Origin: Dicyema japonicum
Taxonomy: Eukaryota; Dicyemida; Rhombozoa; Dicyemidae
Direction of reading: 5' to 3'
Assembly: GCA_011109175.1 (NCBI GenBank)
Contig: RDEW01000055.1
Coordinates: 43,589 to 107,588, forward strand
Length of the DNA stretch: 64,000 bases
In this document: positions 1-10,640 of the stretch, in pieces
Numbering within the stretch: the stretch's first letter is position 1
Layout of the letters: each line of letters begins with the position of its first letter
Program-made: the position numbers and the translations under genes
Notes under the pieces: model-generated
Databases searched by the model: none
The model's input: the letters and a program-made list of their open reading frames with translations, nothing else
What the model was told of the DNA's origin: nothing

Positions 1-595
1 TTATTTATTTATTTATTGTTACCCCAGGATCACCGGGTTATAAGGAAAGAGAGAAAAGTCCTAGCTAACTAAGTGATCCCAGACCATAACAGAGAAGGTT
101 TTGTCCGACGTGGACGAGAGTCCTGGATGGCTCTCCAGAAAGGACATGTCGATAGCTCCCAGCGGGGACGATTTTTGAGGTAGTTAGAGAACGATTCATA
201 TAGGGGACTCGCAGGGGTAGAGGCTGCCCTCACCATTTTTTGTTGCCTTTTGATGAGGACCTCTTCCAGGGTGTTGGTCAGCAGGTTTCGGCCAATTAGT
301 CTTTTCGTGGTTTCATGAATCGTGGATAGTTTTATTAGGGTGGAGCGGGAAATGGCCATCGACCACGATTCGCTTGCGTAGGTTAAAGTCGGTTGTATGA
401 ATTGATGATAGACCGTGGATAGGGTCTTAGCGTTCCTTCCGAGGGGTTTTGAAATCAGCTTCAGGATCCTCATTTTCGTGAGTGCTGCAGTGACCCTGTT
501 TTCGACATGTTTTGCAAATTTGAGTCCTTGATCGAAGGTCACTCCAAGGATCGTAGGCGTGCCGTAAAAGGTATTGTCTGGACTTAGTTAGGAAA
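1..595 (-). mobile_element. Jockey-like LINE, C-terminal/3' end fragment
   Basis: Minus-strand ORF (69-542) matches the region after the RT palm of Jockey-type elements (GVTFDQ... then 'FIQPTLTYASESW'). The same segment recurs at 12489-12800 and 26525-28057. The plus-strand left edge is a (TTTA)n run, so in element orientation the copy ends in ...CCGGTGATCCTGGGGTAACAATAAA, a tail family shared with the other Jockey copies. It is 5'-truncated at about 595, where the Ginger MITE TSD begins. Dead fragment; family assignment is by motif only. Confidence 0.75.
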
Positions 596-605
596 TTAAT
601 TATTA

Positions 606-1119
606 TGTCACATGGGCAGCCTGCTACATTTTTTGACTCTGAAGATTTTAAATCGAATTACATGAATTTTCAATAGATTCTGGAGTCGAACAATTAACCA
701 AATCTTCTATTTGTTCCGAAGCCACACACTCATCACTTAAATTATCTAAGACATAATGTGATATATGTATAACCATGTATTATTGAATTTATTCCCTTTA
801 TTCCTCGATATCTTTCGAAAGGACTTTCGTTCGAAGATGAATGGACAGATATGTTATAACTGTACACAGCATTTTCTAATTTATCGACCCACTTTTTTCA
901 CTGTTTTCCATCATTTTTGACAACTTCCTGGTTATCGTTTGATTAAATCTTTCGACAATTCCTTGAGCCCGAGGATTATTTGGCCTTCCGTGGATTTGTT
1001 TGATGTTGAAATCAACGCATAGTTGGAAAAAAATTTTAAAAATGTCGGATAATCAAAAGCCATCTTCAAGGTCAAAAATGTAGCAGGCTGCCCATGCGTA
1101 GCAGGCTGCCCATGTGACA
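606..1119 (-). mobile_element. Non-autonomous Ginger-like element (internally deleted, 514 bp)
   Basis: The left end is TGTCACATGGGCAGCCTGCT and the right end is its inverted repeat, with a partial duplication of GCAGGCTGCCCATG. The 5-bp TSD TATTA lies at 601-605 and 1120-1124. The interior matches, on the opposite strand, two separate pieces of the Ginger-like element at 41372-43585: its C-terminal integrase stretch (GRPNNPRAQGIVERF) and the downstream segment. It is therefore an internal-deletion derivative of that family, not an unrelated MITE. Confidence 0.85.
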
Positions 1120-1309
1120 TATTATTATTATTAAACAGCAAGACCACGGTAAAAACGGAACAAAAGTCACGTGATCCCGATGCACTCAACCAGGGCTCCG
1201 CATCCTCGCTCGGTGCTCTTCTCAATTAGTTAATTATTTTTCTTTTACCCAAACGTTAACACTAATTTATTTTAATATCATTACATAATATTTTCAAACA
1301 AGAATTATA

Positions 1310-2160
1310 TGTAATAAAATGTCAGGCGACTTTCGAACACCTGGCTTCTGTTTCTAATCAACACCGACTCGCTTGCTTCCGTGCTGGTCGCTGTCAAAGC
1401 AGCGGTGTTTGGTTAAAGGCTCTCCCTTTCTCTTCCATCGGGAATCTGGTGGACAGTGATTGTCTAAGCATCGAAATTTCTCTCCGTGTCGGGCTGAAGA
1501 TCTGTCAGGCGTACAAATGCCGCTGTGGGAGAACTGTTGACGAATACGGTTTGCACCCTCTCGCTTGCCGTCGGAGTGCTAGTCGTGCTCTTCGCCACAG
1601 TGAACTCAACGCTATCATACAGAGGGCCATCGCTTCCTCTGGTTTTCTGTCAATCCTCGAACCCGTTGGGTTGGATAGGGTAGACGTCAAACGCCCAGAC
1701 GGCCTGTCTACGTTTCCATACGAGCAAGGGAAATCCCTTATTTGGGATTCCCCTTGCTCAGGCACTTTCTCGCGCGGAAATCTTGCTCTTTGCATTGGGG
1801 TCACCTGATTAATTAGTTTCTACGTTTTGGACGGTGATCTTGGTTTTAATAATAATCTCGCTCTGTCCGCTGTTGATCCTGGCCACGCTTCGAGGCTGGC
1901 CGAGGATCGCAAGATTCTCAAGTACGGGCACCTCTCGAACTCGCTTTTTTACTCCAATTGATTTGGAGTCTTTCGGGATCTTCGGCCCCAAAACCTCCGC
2001 TTCGCCTCGCTCGACGGATATCAAGGATAAGACACGATTCCAGAGAGTCATCTTGGCTCTTGGAACGTCTGTCGATCGCTGTGATCCGTGAAAATGGCTT
2101 TGCAATTCGCGAGGCTGGCCAAGCGTCTCGTGTGGCCAAGAGATAGTTAATCTCTCCCCG
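1310..2160 (+). mobile_element. YLDD-family retroelement, C-terminal domain fragment
   Basis: Frame-broken C-terminus of the YLDD family. Visible parts are a CRCG...GLHPLACRRS cysteine/histidine cluster, RHSELNAII, then VKRPDG and LIWD (1449-1808). After a frame change come FFTPIDLESFGIFGPK and a tail ending in ERLSIAVIRENGFAIREA (about 1940-2146). The order matches the copies at 21422-22390 and 47830-49919. No RT domain remains here. Confidence 0.65.
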
Positions 2161-2258
2161 TTTTGTTAACCAGAAATGTTTAATAAAAAATAGTCAATTT
2201 TAATTAATCTAACATCAGGCAAAACCGGCTCGTAGGATTGAGAGACAATTACATAATA

Positions 2259-3471
2259 TGTCACAGGTAATCTATCTCCGCGTTTTCGTCATCTCCCTCA
2301 AATTGATCCGCACTCTTTGAATCATGAATGTCCAACTCGCATAAAAACTTCAAACGGTTTATGTCGAGTTGTCTCATGTACGGCCATGTTATAGTCGTAA
2401 ACAATTTTTTTCAGTATTTTTAAGATAATTTCCAAAGTGATTGTTTGGATTCGCTGGTGGATGATATCCATCTCTTTATAGATTGGTTGAATCTTTAAAA
2501 TTAAATAGTTCCTAAGTACCTTTCGACTTGACCCCGTACCCAAGGAGCTCGTGGCCGACCAAAACATGCTTGATTTTGAAAAGTTCACACACTTCATCCA
2601 AATAGGAGTTTTTAAACTCTGTTCCATTGTCAGTGTGCAATATAATTGGCGGCCCAATTACACAGAAAATCCCCTTTAAGATATTTGGAAATTTCAATCG
2701 CAGATTTTGATTTTGCAGTTTCAACCACACCAAATTTAGAGAAAGAGTCAATAAGTACGACAATCTTTCTATAAAATATATAGGAAACCTAACCCATGAG
2801 AACGAGTCGTTTATTTCCAGAGTATCTTCGTAGATCCACGAGATCGACAATATATCTGTCCCAGGGGCATAAGCAATTATAGGTGTAATGGGAGGTTTAG
2901 ATGCCATTAACACTTTAGACTACAAATTAAATGACTTAACTTTCCTAGCAAAAAACGCACTGTCCGATAACTTTACAAACTTCTTGTCTTTTTATTCCAT
3001 ATATTTTAGATGATAATAAAGTAAGAGGCTTATCTCTACCAAAATGGTTAGAATTGTGCTCAGCCTTAAAATTCTAATCAATACGTTAACCTCAATAGTT
3101 TTCATCTTTAATTCAGCTTCGTCGGTTGCAAAGAACCTCAAAAGTTTCCCTTTTCCAAAATAAAAACTTTTTCCTCGTCAAATTGGAAAATCTTCGAGAA
3201 ACTTCTGATGCGAAAGCGTTCCTTCTTTGACAATCCTTCGTCTAAACAAACGGAATCTTTATAAATCTTAATTTTTGAAACCATTTCTTTTGATAATCCA
3301 ATAAAAAACCATTGTAACGTGTTAATTAATTATAATTAATTATTGATTTTTAATTAAATTAATTAACGAAAAATGATTTTCCAATGAAAATTTAATCAAA
3401 AAAATTATTGTTTATTAAAAATAACAACTCGGGTTCCGGCTTCGGCGCGGTTCCGCCTCCTACCGGTGACA
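2259..3471 (-). mobile_element. Ginger-like DNA transposon with broken integrase-type transposase
   Basis: Ends TGTCACAGGTA / TGTCACCGGTA are inverted repeats, flanked by the 5-bp TSD TAATA (2254-2258, 3472-3476). The minus strand shows, in several frames, an H2C2 integrase zinc-binding segment (HN..HFGRD...GIKRQEV...CVFC), an 'LIDSFSKFG' first-Asp motif, HTDNGTEFKN, and a VERFNQTI catalytic-Glu motif (2300-2930). These are hallmarks of gypsy-type integrases carried by Ginger/KRBA2-like transposons. Frames change between the blocks through frameshifts or possible tiny introns, so it is probably inactive. Confidence 0.8.
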
Positions 3472-3509
3472 TAATATTATTTTGAAATAATATTATTTTT
3501 GAACACGTG

Positions 3510-3970
3510 ATACTTATCTTTGTGTAATACCTTCCAAGATTTCTATTGAAACAAAAGTTAAAATTGCAAAGTGTCTACAAACTTCTTCTGAAAGAGAAGT
3601 TGCAAAAGAATCCAAGATAAGCAAAGGCACTATTTTTTGAATCAAAAAAAACATTTCTTTCTTCATTAATACCGGATCAGTCATTTCGAGATTAGCTCAA
3701 ACAGATCAAGTTGAACTAGTTCCTAATGAAGTAAATCAATTTGAAAAGTCTGAAGAATTAATTTTTAAGCTTTTCGTCGATTGAGGGAGGATTCCTTTTC
3801 TATTTCAGATTCATTAATCAAAAGCATCGCGAAAAAATATCCACAAAATTGAATTATCTAACATCTTTTTAAAGCCTCAAACAGTTTGTTAGACAGGTTT
3901 AAGAAGAGACATGGTCTGGTTTTTTAAAACCATTTGTAGTGAAGAAAATTCAGCAGACAAAGTAATTTGC
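3510..3970 (+). pseudogene. Pogo/Tigger-like transposase N-terminus (CENP-B HTH), degenerate
   Basis: Broken frames read TKVKIAKCLQTSSEREVAKE, KISKGTI, a linker EVNQFEKSEELIFK, then KSIA.KYPQ and RFKKRHGLV. This is the order of the two helix-turn-helix modules in pogo/Tigger (CENP-B-like) transposases. No DDE core or TIRs are recognised nearby. 3971-4089 is AT-rich and otherwise featureless. Confidence 0.6.
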
Positions 3971-4089
3971 CAAATTTTTTTCTTTCAATTCGATAATTCA
4001 TTGAAAACCTATGGTCATGAAAATATTTTTAATTTTTTTTTGATAAATTATTTTTTTTATACAACAAAACGGGGGAAAGCTTAACTAAG

Positions 4090-7000
4090 TTAGTTAGTTA
4101 GTTAGTTAATAGCATTTCCGCGTTGCCATAAGCACGTAAGTGCCTAAGGTTTCGCTCATGCCGTACTCTCAACTATCCTCCCAGCCAGTCCTTTCCATCT
4201 AGCCTTGTTCCTCGCGCGTTTACGAATGTCCTCAAGATCGTCACCAGTTTTAAGTCGGCCGCCCAATTCTCGCGTAATCATCCCTCAGGCAGAGGGGAAG
4301 CGTGCATTTGGCCGACCCCGAAATCCAATTCCGTGATTAGAGAAGTATTCTTCCATGATTTGATTGCAAGGAATCGTTTCGTCCATTTCAGAACATGTCC
4401 GAAAAAAATCTCCAGCGTGAGGTAGTAACTTCCTTGCTAATCGGCTTGCATTTACATAATTTGTAGAGAGTGTCGTTTTTGATGATCTGTGGCCATTTGA
4501 TACCCGCGATTTTTCTCAATTGCTTTCTATGAAAAGCGTCTAGTCTGCCAAAGTCCGTTCTCGATGTTCCTCATGTTCCCGAGTTGTATAATAGGATTGG
4601 TTGTACGAAGGCATTATACAGTCGTATCCGAAGATTCAGAAAAATAAGTTTTCTAAGTGTCCAGATACTCCACATCTTTTTTAGTGCACTTGATGCCAAA
4701 ATTTTTCTGCGGGAAATATCCTCAGCATCTCACAAAAGAGACCCGAGCCTTTTAGTAAACTTCTACTTTTCATCATTCCGTGTCGACAGCCGCTGAATGA
4801 AGTTAAGTCTATCTTTTCCGAATTGATTTTCAGGGACCATCTCTTCAGAACTGTTGTGGCTTTGTCTACTACAGTTCTTAGAATCTCCACATCCTCAGAT
4901 ACAAAATCGATGTCATCAGCGTATATCAGTTCCACAAAATGATTATTTAAGTGATGCAATTCCTTTCTAACATCCCTCAACGCGGCTTCCAAATAGATTA
5001 CAAAAAGAACTGGCGAAAGAGAGTCTCCTTGCGGAGTACCAATCCTGGTGGTAAATTTATTTGAATGGTCTCTCCCCATTTTCACTACGAGGCTTGTATC
5101 AGCCAGCAGAAAACGCACAATCCTCAAAGAGTCTTCATCAACAATATCCTCGAGAACCCGCAATAGTTTATCTCGACAGATACAGTCGAACGCTCTTGAT
5201 AGGTCAACTCCCAAAATGTGCATTGTTTTCCTGTACTTCTGGCATATGGCCGTAAGCCACCGAACTCCATACTATATCAGCGGTTGATCTTCCCGGTCTG
5301 AATCCGCTTTGACTTGGCGACAAGTATTGATCAACTGATTTGGATATACGATTCAATATTATAATAGACAGAGTTTTTCGCAACGTGGTCAAAAGCACGA
5401 TTGGCCTGAGGTTTTCAATTGGACCTGCGGGTTTGCCAGGTCTTTGCAGAGAAGTAGAACTCCCATCGCGAGTTCAATTGGACAATGAGTCCTGAATATC
5501 TCGTTGAATATAAAAGTTATCCTTTCTGCGAGCTCGGTCGGTGCGTATTTCAACAATTCTCCGCAAATATTATCATAACCAGCTGCCCTGTTGTTATTCA
5601 GTCGAAGCATTGCTGCACGAATTTCGGACTCTGTAAATATTGTTCAGTGAACGAGGCTGTCCTTCGAATTGTGAGAGCGATGAAGTATTCTCTCGATTGA
5701 ACTGATTGCTAAAGTGTCGGGCTATAAGTTCAGCCGAGCGCTTAGCGTCCAATACAAAATGACCAAACTCATCTTGAATTTTTGGATTTGTTTTAGCTGA
5801 CCCGCGTTTGAGTAAACGCACAGCCATAAACATTTTTGCACCTGAATGTAGCCTCTCCACTTCTATTATACGCTGGTCCAGGAAGTCCGACCATGATTGA
5901 AGCACATTCCTTTTGATTTCGTGTTGGATTTTATTCCGCTGTTTTCTTAATTCGGATTTCCGTTCAGGATCACAAGTTTCCATTTGGAGTCTTAAATCTC
6001 GTTACGTATGGACAATTCAATGACTGTCGAGTTGTATGGTCCTTTATACCTTCCCTTCAGTGTAGTTTCGTGAATCCCAACAGTTTCTTTGGCAGTCGTT
6101 ATTATAGCTTCTGAAGTTCTTTTCCACACTATGTGGGGTAAGCCATCATGGGAATGTTGGAAAGAAAGATAATAAACCAATCGCTGCTGGTATTTCGTGA
6201 TGAGTGCAGGGTTGTTTGTTAGTTCTTCACCCCAATCCTTTGCGTTTTTCTAGCATGTGCATGATTTGCATATAACATTCTGTAAAGCCTTATCAGATGT
6301 AATCTGCTGACTACGATCTTATGATCCCTGCGTGTCAGGGCTCCTCCAAACAAACGGAAGTAGACTAGTAATCTCTTCTGGGACTGCTTGCACAGAATAT
6401 AATCTATTTGATTATATCTTTTTAGTTCCTCTCCTTCTTAGTTTTTTCTACAACCTACCCAGGTTGTGGCGGCGTGCTGAAAAGCCGTGTTGCACAGAAA
6501 CAAATCGTAGGCATTACAAAAGTCGATCATAAGATTTCCAGAGAAATTTCGGTATCCCCTTCCGTGATTACCAATGCAGCGTTCACCCCTGCGTTTAATT
6601 CCTGCCTTTGAGTTTCAGTCTCTCGCAACAAAAATTAGCATGGACGAGGAGAGTTTGGAGTACACTTCCGATAAACTCGTATAGAAATCATCAAGCTCAT
6701 TCATACAAGCCGATAATCTTCCCGTGTTGGGTGGATACACATTTATGACAGTCATAATCGATTTCTTATTACGTGATCCGGTATTAAGTTGGATAATGGC
6801 GATTCGATCTGTTACCCTCCATACTTTAAGTAGCCGATCCACAGGTGAGATGTGTATAGCGAAGCCCATCCCATAATGACGGGAGTCGGACGGTAATAGT
6901 ATTAACCGGTAATTGTCATAACATACATCTCGTTCCACAGAAACCTTCGTCTCTTGCAGGCATGCCACGCTGGTTTTGTATCTTTCCAGATCCTTACATA

Positions 7001-7126
7001 GAATGTTCTGTTTGATGTTTGAGGCAATTCCTCTGACATTGAAAGATGTAATGGAGAAAAGCGTAGGATGGACAGATCGAGAGTACGATAAAGACATAAC
7101 AAAGTGAGAAGTGTCAACCAATTCAA
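4090..7126 (-). mobile_element. LINE-A (APE-type non-LTR retrotransposon), near full-length, broken
   Basis: On the minus strand this reads from the 5' end at about 7126 (MVELVDTSHFV...) through the endonuclease (FNVRGIASN, CLQETKV, NVYPPNTGR), linker (EVERLHSGAKMFMAVRLL), RT (GFRPGRSTADIVW, GVDLSRAFD, GTPQGDSLSP, YADDIDFVSE at 4681-5223) and a degenerate C-terminus. The 3' end at 4090-4115 has a (TTAG)n-like tail. At least six frame changes make it non-functional. The 5' end abuts the hAT element at 7128. Confidence 0.85.
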
Positions 7127-7275
7127 CCATATTTTTGTATAAGGTCATATTTTTTTTCATAAAGTCATATTTTTTTAATTAAGGTCATTTTTTCATAAAG
7201 TCTTTTGTTCCATTTAATTCTGTCTTTATCTTAAATAAATTTTCTTAATTTGTCAAAAAAATAATAATATTTGTT

Positions 7276-8466
7276 GTGATGGTCAAACCTAAAAAATCAA
7301 ATAAAAAGAAAATATATAATATAATTAACAATTTTCCTAATGAATTCGAAGAGGATGATCAGGGAAGACTTTTTTGTTTGAAATGCTGTGTTCCCGTTAA
7401 GTATGGAAAAAGTTTCAACGTTGATCAACATCGCCAAACGTTGAAACACAAAAAGAGATTAGAATCGGGAAAATGTACTGCTCAAATGAAATTGACTTCT
7501 AAAGATCTGGTTTCCAAAGAGTCTTTCGCTATCAGCTTGGTCGAAATGATGACCAAATCAAATATTCCATTGTTCAAATTAAGGGATGTTCATTTTCAAA
7601 CTTTTTTTGAAAATTTGGGATTTAAACTCCCTAGTGAGACACATTCCAGAAATCTTGTATCAACTATTCTTGTGAAACAAGTAGAAAAACTTAATGAATA
7701 TTTCGAAGCAAGTCAAATATTTTTAATCGTTGACGAAACCCAGCACTCTTTAAAAAAGTATGTGAACATTATTGCTGGAAAGATTGAAAACCCAACCAAT
7801 ATTTACTTGGTTGAATGTATTTGTGTTGAAACATGTGATGCAAATTCAATTTGTCAGACAATTGATGATTGCTTGCGAAATTACCAAGTTGAAAGAAGAA
7901 ACTTTGTTTTGTTATTAACTGATGCTGCACCGTATATGATGTCAGCAGCAACTAGCCTACGTATATTTTATCCGAATATGATTCACCTGACTTGTTTCGC
8001 CCATTTACTTCATAATTGTGCACTAAAGGTGCGTTCTCACTATCAAGACATCGATTTTTTAATATCATCGGTGAAGATGGTGACGCTTAAAAATAAAAGT
8101 CGTCAAAAGCTCTTTTCAGAATTTGGTCTACCTCCAGATGTTGTTGTCACAAGATGGGGCAGCTGGCTTAATGCTGCAACATATTATTCAAAACATTTAA
8201 ACAAAATCAGAAAGATAGTTTCCTCTTTACCGAATTCTGGAAAAATTGTATTGAATGCAAAGAAGGCGATATATTCTGATTCATTGGAGCGGAACCTAGC
8301 AAACATAGCATCTTACAACTGTCTAAGTGAAGGAATAAAGAAATGTGAAGATACTTTTTATTCTGTTAAAGATGCAATCCAATGTATTAATTCGATTGAC
8401 TTTGGGAAGATCCATGTGAGATTGCACAATATTAAAAAAAAGAACAAATTCAATGCCATGGAATAG
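7276..8466 (+). CDS. hAT-like transposase (396 aa, internally deleted)
   Basis: Long open frame from a good ATG. It has an N-terminal zinc-finger-like C2H2 segment (CLKCCVPV...HRQTLKHKK, residues 30-60), then hAT-core motifs: IFLIVDETQHS (first catalytic Asp region), FVLLLTDAAPYM (second Asp region), HLTCFAHLLHNC, and VVTRWGSW (conserved Trp). The organisation resembles CGGBP1-type hAT proteins. The frame ends early. The C-terminal dimerisation segment (LWKCPGTTLSVERSFSMLNK) lies in another frame at 8470-8680, and the catalytic Glu region between them is missing. Probably a deletion derivative, not an active enzyme. Confidence 0.7.
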   Translation: MMVKPKKSNKKKIYNIINNFPNEFEEDDQGRLFCLKCCVPVKYGKSFNVDQHRQTLKHKKRLESGKCTAQMKLTSKDLVSKESFAISLVEMMTKSNIPLFKLRDVHFQTFFENLGFKLPSETHSRNLVSTILVKQVEKLNEYFEASQIFLIVDETQHSLKKYVNIIAGKIENPTNIYLVECICVETCDANSICQTIDDCLRNYQVERRNFVLLLTDAAPYMMSAATSLRIFYPNMIHLTCFAHLLHNCALKVRSHYQDIDFLISSVKMVTLKNKSRQKLFSEFGLPPDVVVTRWGSWLNAATYYSKHLNKIRKIVSSLPNSGKIVLNAKKAIYSDSLERNLANIASYNCLSEGIKKCEDTFYSVKDAIQCINSIDFGKIHVRLHNIKKKNKFNAME

Positions 8467-8680
8467 CATTCAAGAAGCCAATTTGGGAGATTTTCATCCT
8501 GAATTATTTGCATATTTATGGAAATGTCCTGGAACCACATTATCTGTTGAAAGAAGTTTCTCAATGCTAAATAAACTTTTAGCGAAAGACAGAAACTTCA
8601 AGGATGAAAATATTAAACAATATTTAATTGTTATTTTAATAAATTTATCTAGTCATAAAGTCATATTTTCTTGCAAATAA
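8453..8680 (+). pseudogene. hAT transposase C-terminal dimerisation segment
   Basis: Reads FAYLWKCPGTTLSVERSFSM followed by LNKLLAKDRNFKDENIK, the hallmark C-terminal hAT motif. It is in a different frame from the 7276-8466 ORF and overlaps its end by a few bases. This suggests a deletion removed the middle of the transposase. Confidence 0.7.
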
Positions 8681-8768
8681 GGTCATATTTTCTAATTTTA
8701 AGGTCATAAAAGTCATATTTTTAAGGTCATATTTGAATCATTTTAAGGTCATATTTTTGGTTGCCCTA

Positions 8769-9225
8769 ATGATCACATTGCACGTACTAAAATGCGTGCA
8801 ATGCAGCGATTAGGCGCGTTGCGTGCTTTCTACTTGAGGAGAGGTGCCTGGTTCCGCGTTTTTAACGCCTGGGTGTTACCCGTATTGACCTACGGCGTCC
8901 ATGCTTGGCACTTCTGCGAAGACAGGAGAAGTACGTTGACGCGCTTAAGAAAGTCCGAAGACGAGCCATCCGGCTAGCCCATGGCTTAGGTTGGCGAGAG
9001 GAGCTCTCCAACTCCCAGGAATTGTCCCTCAAAGGCCTCCCTGAGGTCCTAGAGAAGATAATGACTGGGTGGCAGGTAAGACGGTAAGTTTTAACCTGTG
9101 GAGTGTCGTGAGGCGAGCGTGTGTGCAGGACCGAAAAGGTAGGAATGCCGAAGGTCCTTATATGTTAGCTCATAACAGCCTCTATTTAAAATAAAATTTT
9201 TCCTTTCCTTTCCTAGGGAAATTTG
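8769..9225 (+). mobile_element. 3' end of a third, GC-richer non-LTR element
   Basis: Two overlapping frames give TKMRAMQRLGALRAFY..., WVLPVLTYGVHAWHF and VRRRAIRLAHGLGWREELSN. This is the post-RT region of a LINE, but distinct from LINE-A and the Jockey-like family here. GC content is clearly higher than in neighbours. It ends with a pyrimidine-rich tail (TTCCTTTCCTTTCC) at 9205-9225. Clade not assigned. Confidence 0.6.
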
Positions 9226-9289
9226 TTGTTTTTTTGACCTGTTGCTTTTCTGCACGGTTAATTCGATTATCGATTATTAACGGTGATTA

Positions 9290-9510
9290 GTTTCGTCGTT
9301 TACGGCAGCGGCTCAGTGTCAACCTGGGCTCACTACAAACCGGTCACAACAAATTTAAATTTCTTGAAACAGATCGATAATCTCTTGGTTTCGGGTTCGA
9401 TTCCCAAAGGCTGTCTGTGCAGGAAGCTTCGTTTGGGCTCGACGAGTGACGCCGTAATGGACATCTCATCACATACGGACTCCGCATGGAACGGACCTCC
9501 GGATGGATGT
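9290..9510 (+). repeat. tRNA-headed SINE, copy 1
   Basis: An A-box-like GGCTCAGTGTCAACC near 9310 and a perfect B box GGTTCGATTCC at 9394-9404 form a tRNA-like pol III head. Downstream is ACGAGTGACGCCGTAATGG (9442-9460). The same head and ACGAGTGACGCTGT body occur on the minus strand at 61960-62135, so this is a dispersed family. No clear TSD seen. Confidence 0.55.
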
Positions 9511-9729
9511 TGAGCTTCCTAGTCTTTTTTCAGCCGACGCCAACAAAAGAACAGTTAAAAAGACAAGTGAAAACTCTCCATTTCGGATTAATTAAAATAA
9601 ATAGTTACTTGTACTCTCTTGCTCTTGTTCTTGTGTGGCTGACACAAGTGAAGGCTCAGGTACATACGTGCCTCTGTCTTGGCGGGCGTGCTGTATTATT
9701 ATTAGAGATCGATAATTCCGATCTAATTA

Positions 9730-10640
9730 CAGTCAAACCCGTTTACTCGCCAAATTTGGGACAAGCCAAAAAATGGCGAGTAACTGAATTTGGCGAGTAA
9801 CTGAATAATCAATAAAAATTTTATATGCACAAAATTCACAAAATTAAACAATAATAAACTGAATAATAAAACAAATCATTATTTCGAAAAATAAAGAGTC
9901 AAATTACGAATTTAGACCAAAATAATCGTTCAATGTTGCTTTTCTAGTAAACATCGTATTTTCAATTAATTGATTGTCTCGACCGTGATGATGGAAAAAG
10001 GCCTGATGGCTCTACATTGTTCCCTTTCGACACTGGTAAACCATTAGTTTGGAATGCCACGTGTGTTGATACCTTTTCCAAGTCGGCATCAACGAATCCG
10101 CCTCCTTGCCCGGGTCTCGTGCTAATAGGGTTGAATCTTCTCAATTCAAAAATATCAGCGTTTGTTAGACTGCTTTGTTTTGGCTAATTGTTGTTGAGAC
10201 TTCGTGTGTCTTTTGCACATAGACAGTAATTTATCTGAAGAGACTTGGCCACCTCTGTTCATTACGCTCAAAGGATCCTATGGAATTTACTTTCCTAATG
10301 CAAAGGATCGTTGTGCGTGGTAACAGCTGTTCCATTTCGGCTTCCTGGCCGATTAAATTAACTAGTTAATTAGTTTCCTTATCAAATAAAATAATCCTAT
10401 TGATTGATCATTTGAAATTGCATTAATATTCAAAGTATCGTCTAGCGTATTATACTTTTTCATATTATGCACAGTTAAACGCATCTTCATGATTTATTTC
10501 ATTCGCAGGTGTTTTTTCTTCAATTAGTTTTGAAAGAACATTTTTATAAAACACCAGTTTCGTCACCATTGTAAACAGTTTCACGATCATATTGTTCTAA
10601 TTTCGTAGATAACATTATTTGAAATTTTCAATTTGCTCAT
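9730..10640 (-). mobile_element. Pogo/Tigger remnant split by a YLDD fragment
   Basis: The left TIR CAGTCAAACCCGTTTACTCG starts at 9730 after a TA dinucleotide and is followed by two TTTGGCGAGTAACTGAAT repeats. On the minus strand, 9870-9960 reads TRKATLNDYFGLNS*, like Tigger C-termini, and 10390-10640 reads NYDRETVYNGDETGVL, the first catalytic-Asp motif of pogo/Tigger DDE domains. A YLDD fragment occupies 9965-10371 in between. The right terminus is lost at the Jockey copy. Confidence 0.6.
9965..10371 (+). mobile_element. YLDD-family C-terminal fragment (KRPDG domain)
   Basis: Plus-strand frame reads [20 protein letters not shown] then [10 protein letters not shown], matching the KRPDG...WD domain of the 21422 and 47923 copies. 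It continues degenerately into a VETS... and QRIVVRGNS-like tail. Short, dead fragment inserted in the pogo remnant. Confidence 0.6.

Larger units (their letters stand above)
7128..8768 (+). mobile_element. hAT transposon with AAGGTCATATTTT subterminal arrays
   Basis: The transposase ORF is bracketed by clustered copies of AAGGTCATATTTT-like motifs: at least three at 7135-7205 and four at 8680-8760. The right end finishes GGTCATATTTTTGGTTGCCCTA at 8768. Repeated short subterminal motifs are typical transposase-binding arrays of hAT elements. The left terminus is not a clean inverted repeat and no 8-bp TSD could be fixed, so the left boundary is approximate. Confidence 0.65.

Noticed and set aside
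1505-1804. Minus-strand 99-codon frame
   Set aside because: Antisense of the YLDD KRPDG domain, which has clear homologues on the plus strand.
4584-4796. Plus-strand 70-codon frame
   Set aside because: Shadow of the minus-strand LINE-A C-terminus; no motif of its own.
9389-9410. True tRNA gene at the B box
   Set aside because: The upstream half does not fold into a complete cloverleaf, and the body is shared with a second dispersed copy, so a SINE is the better call.
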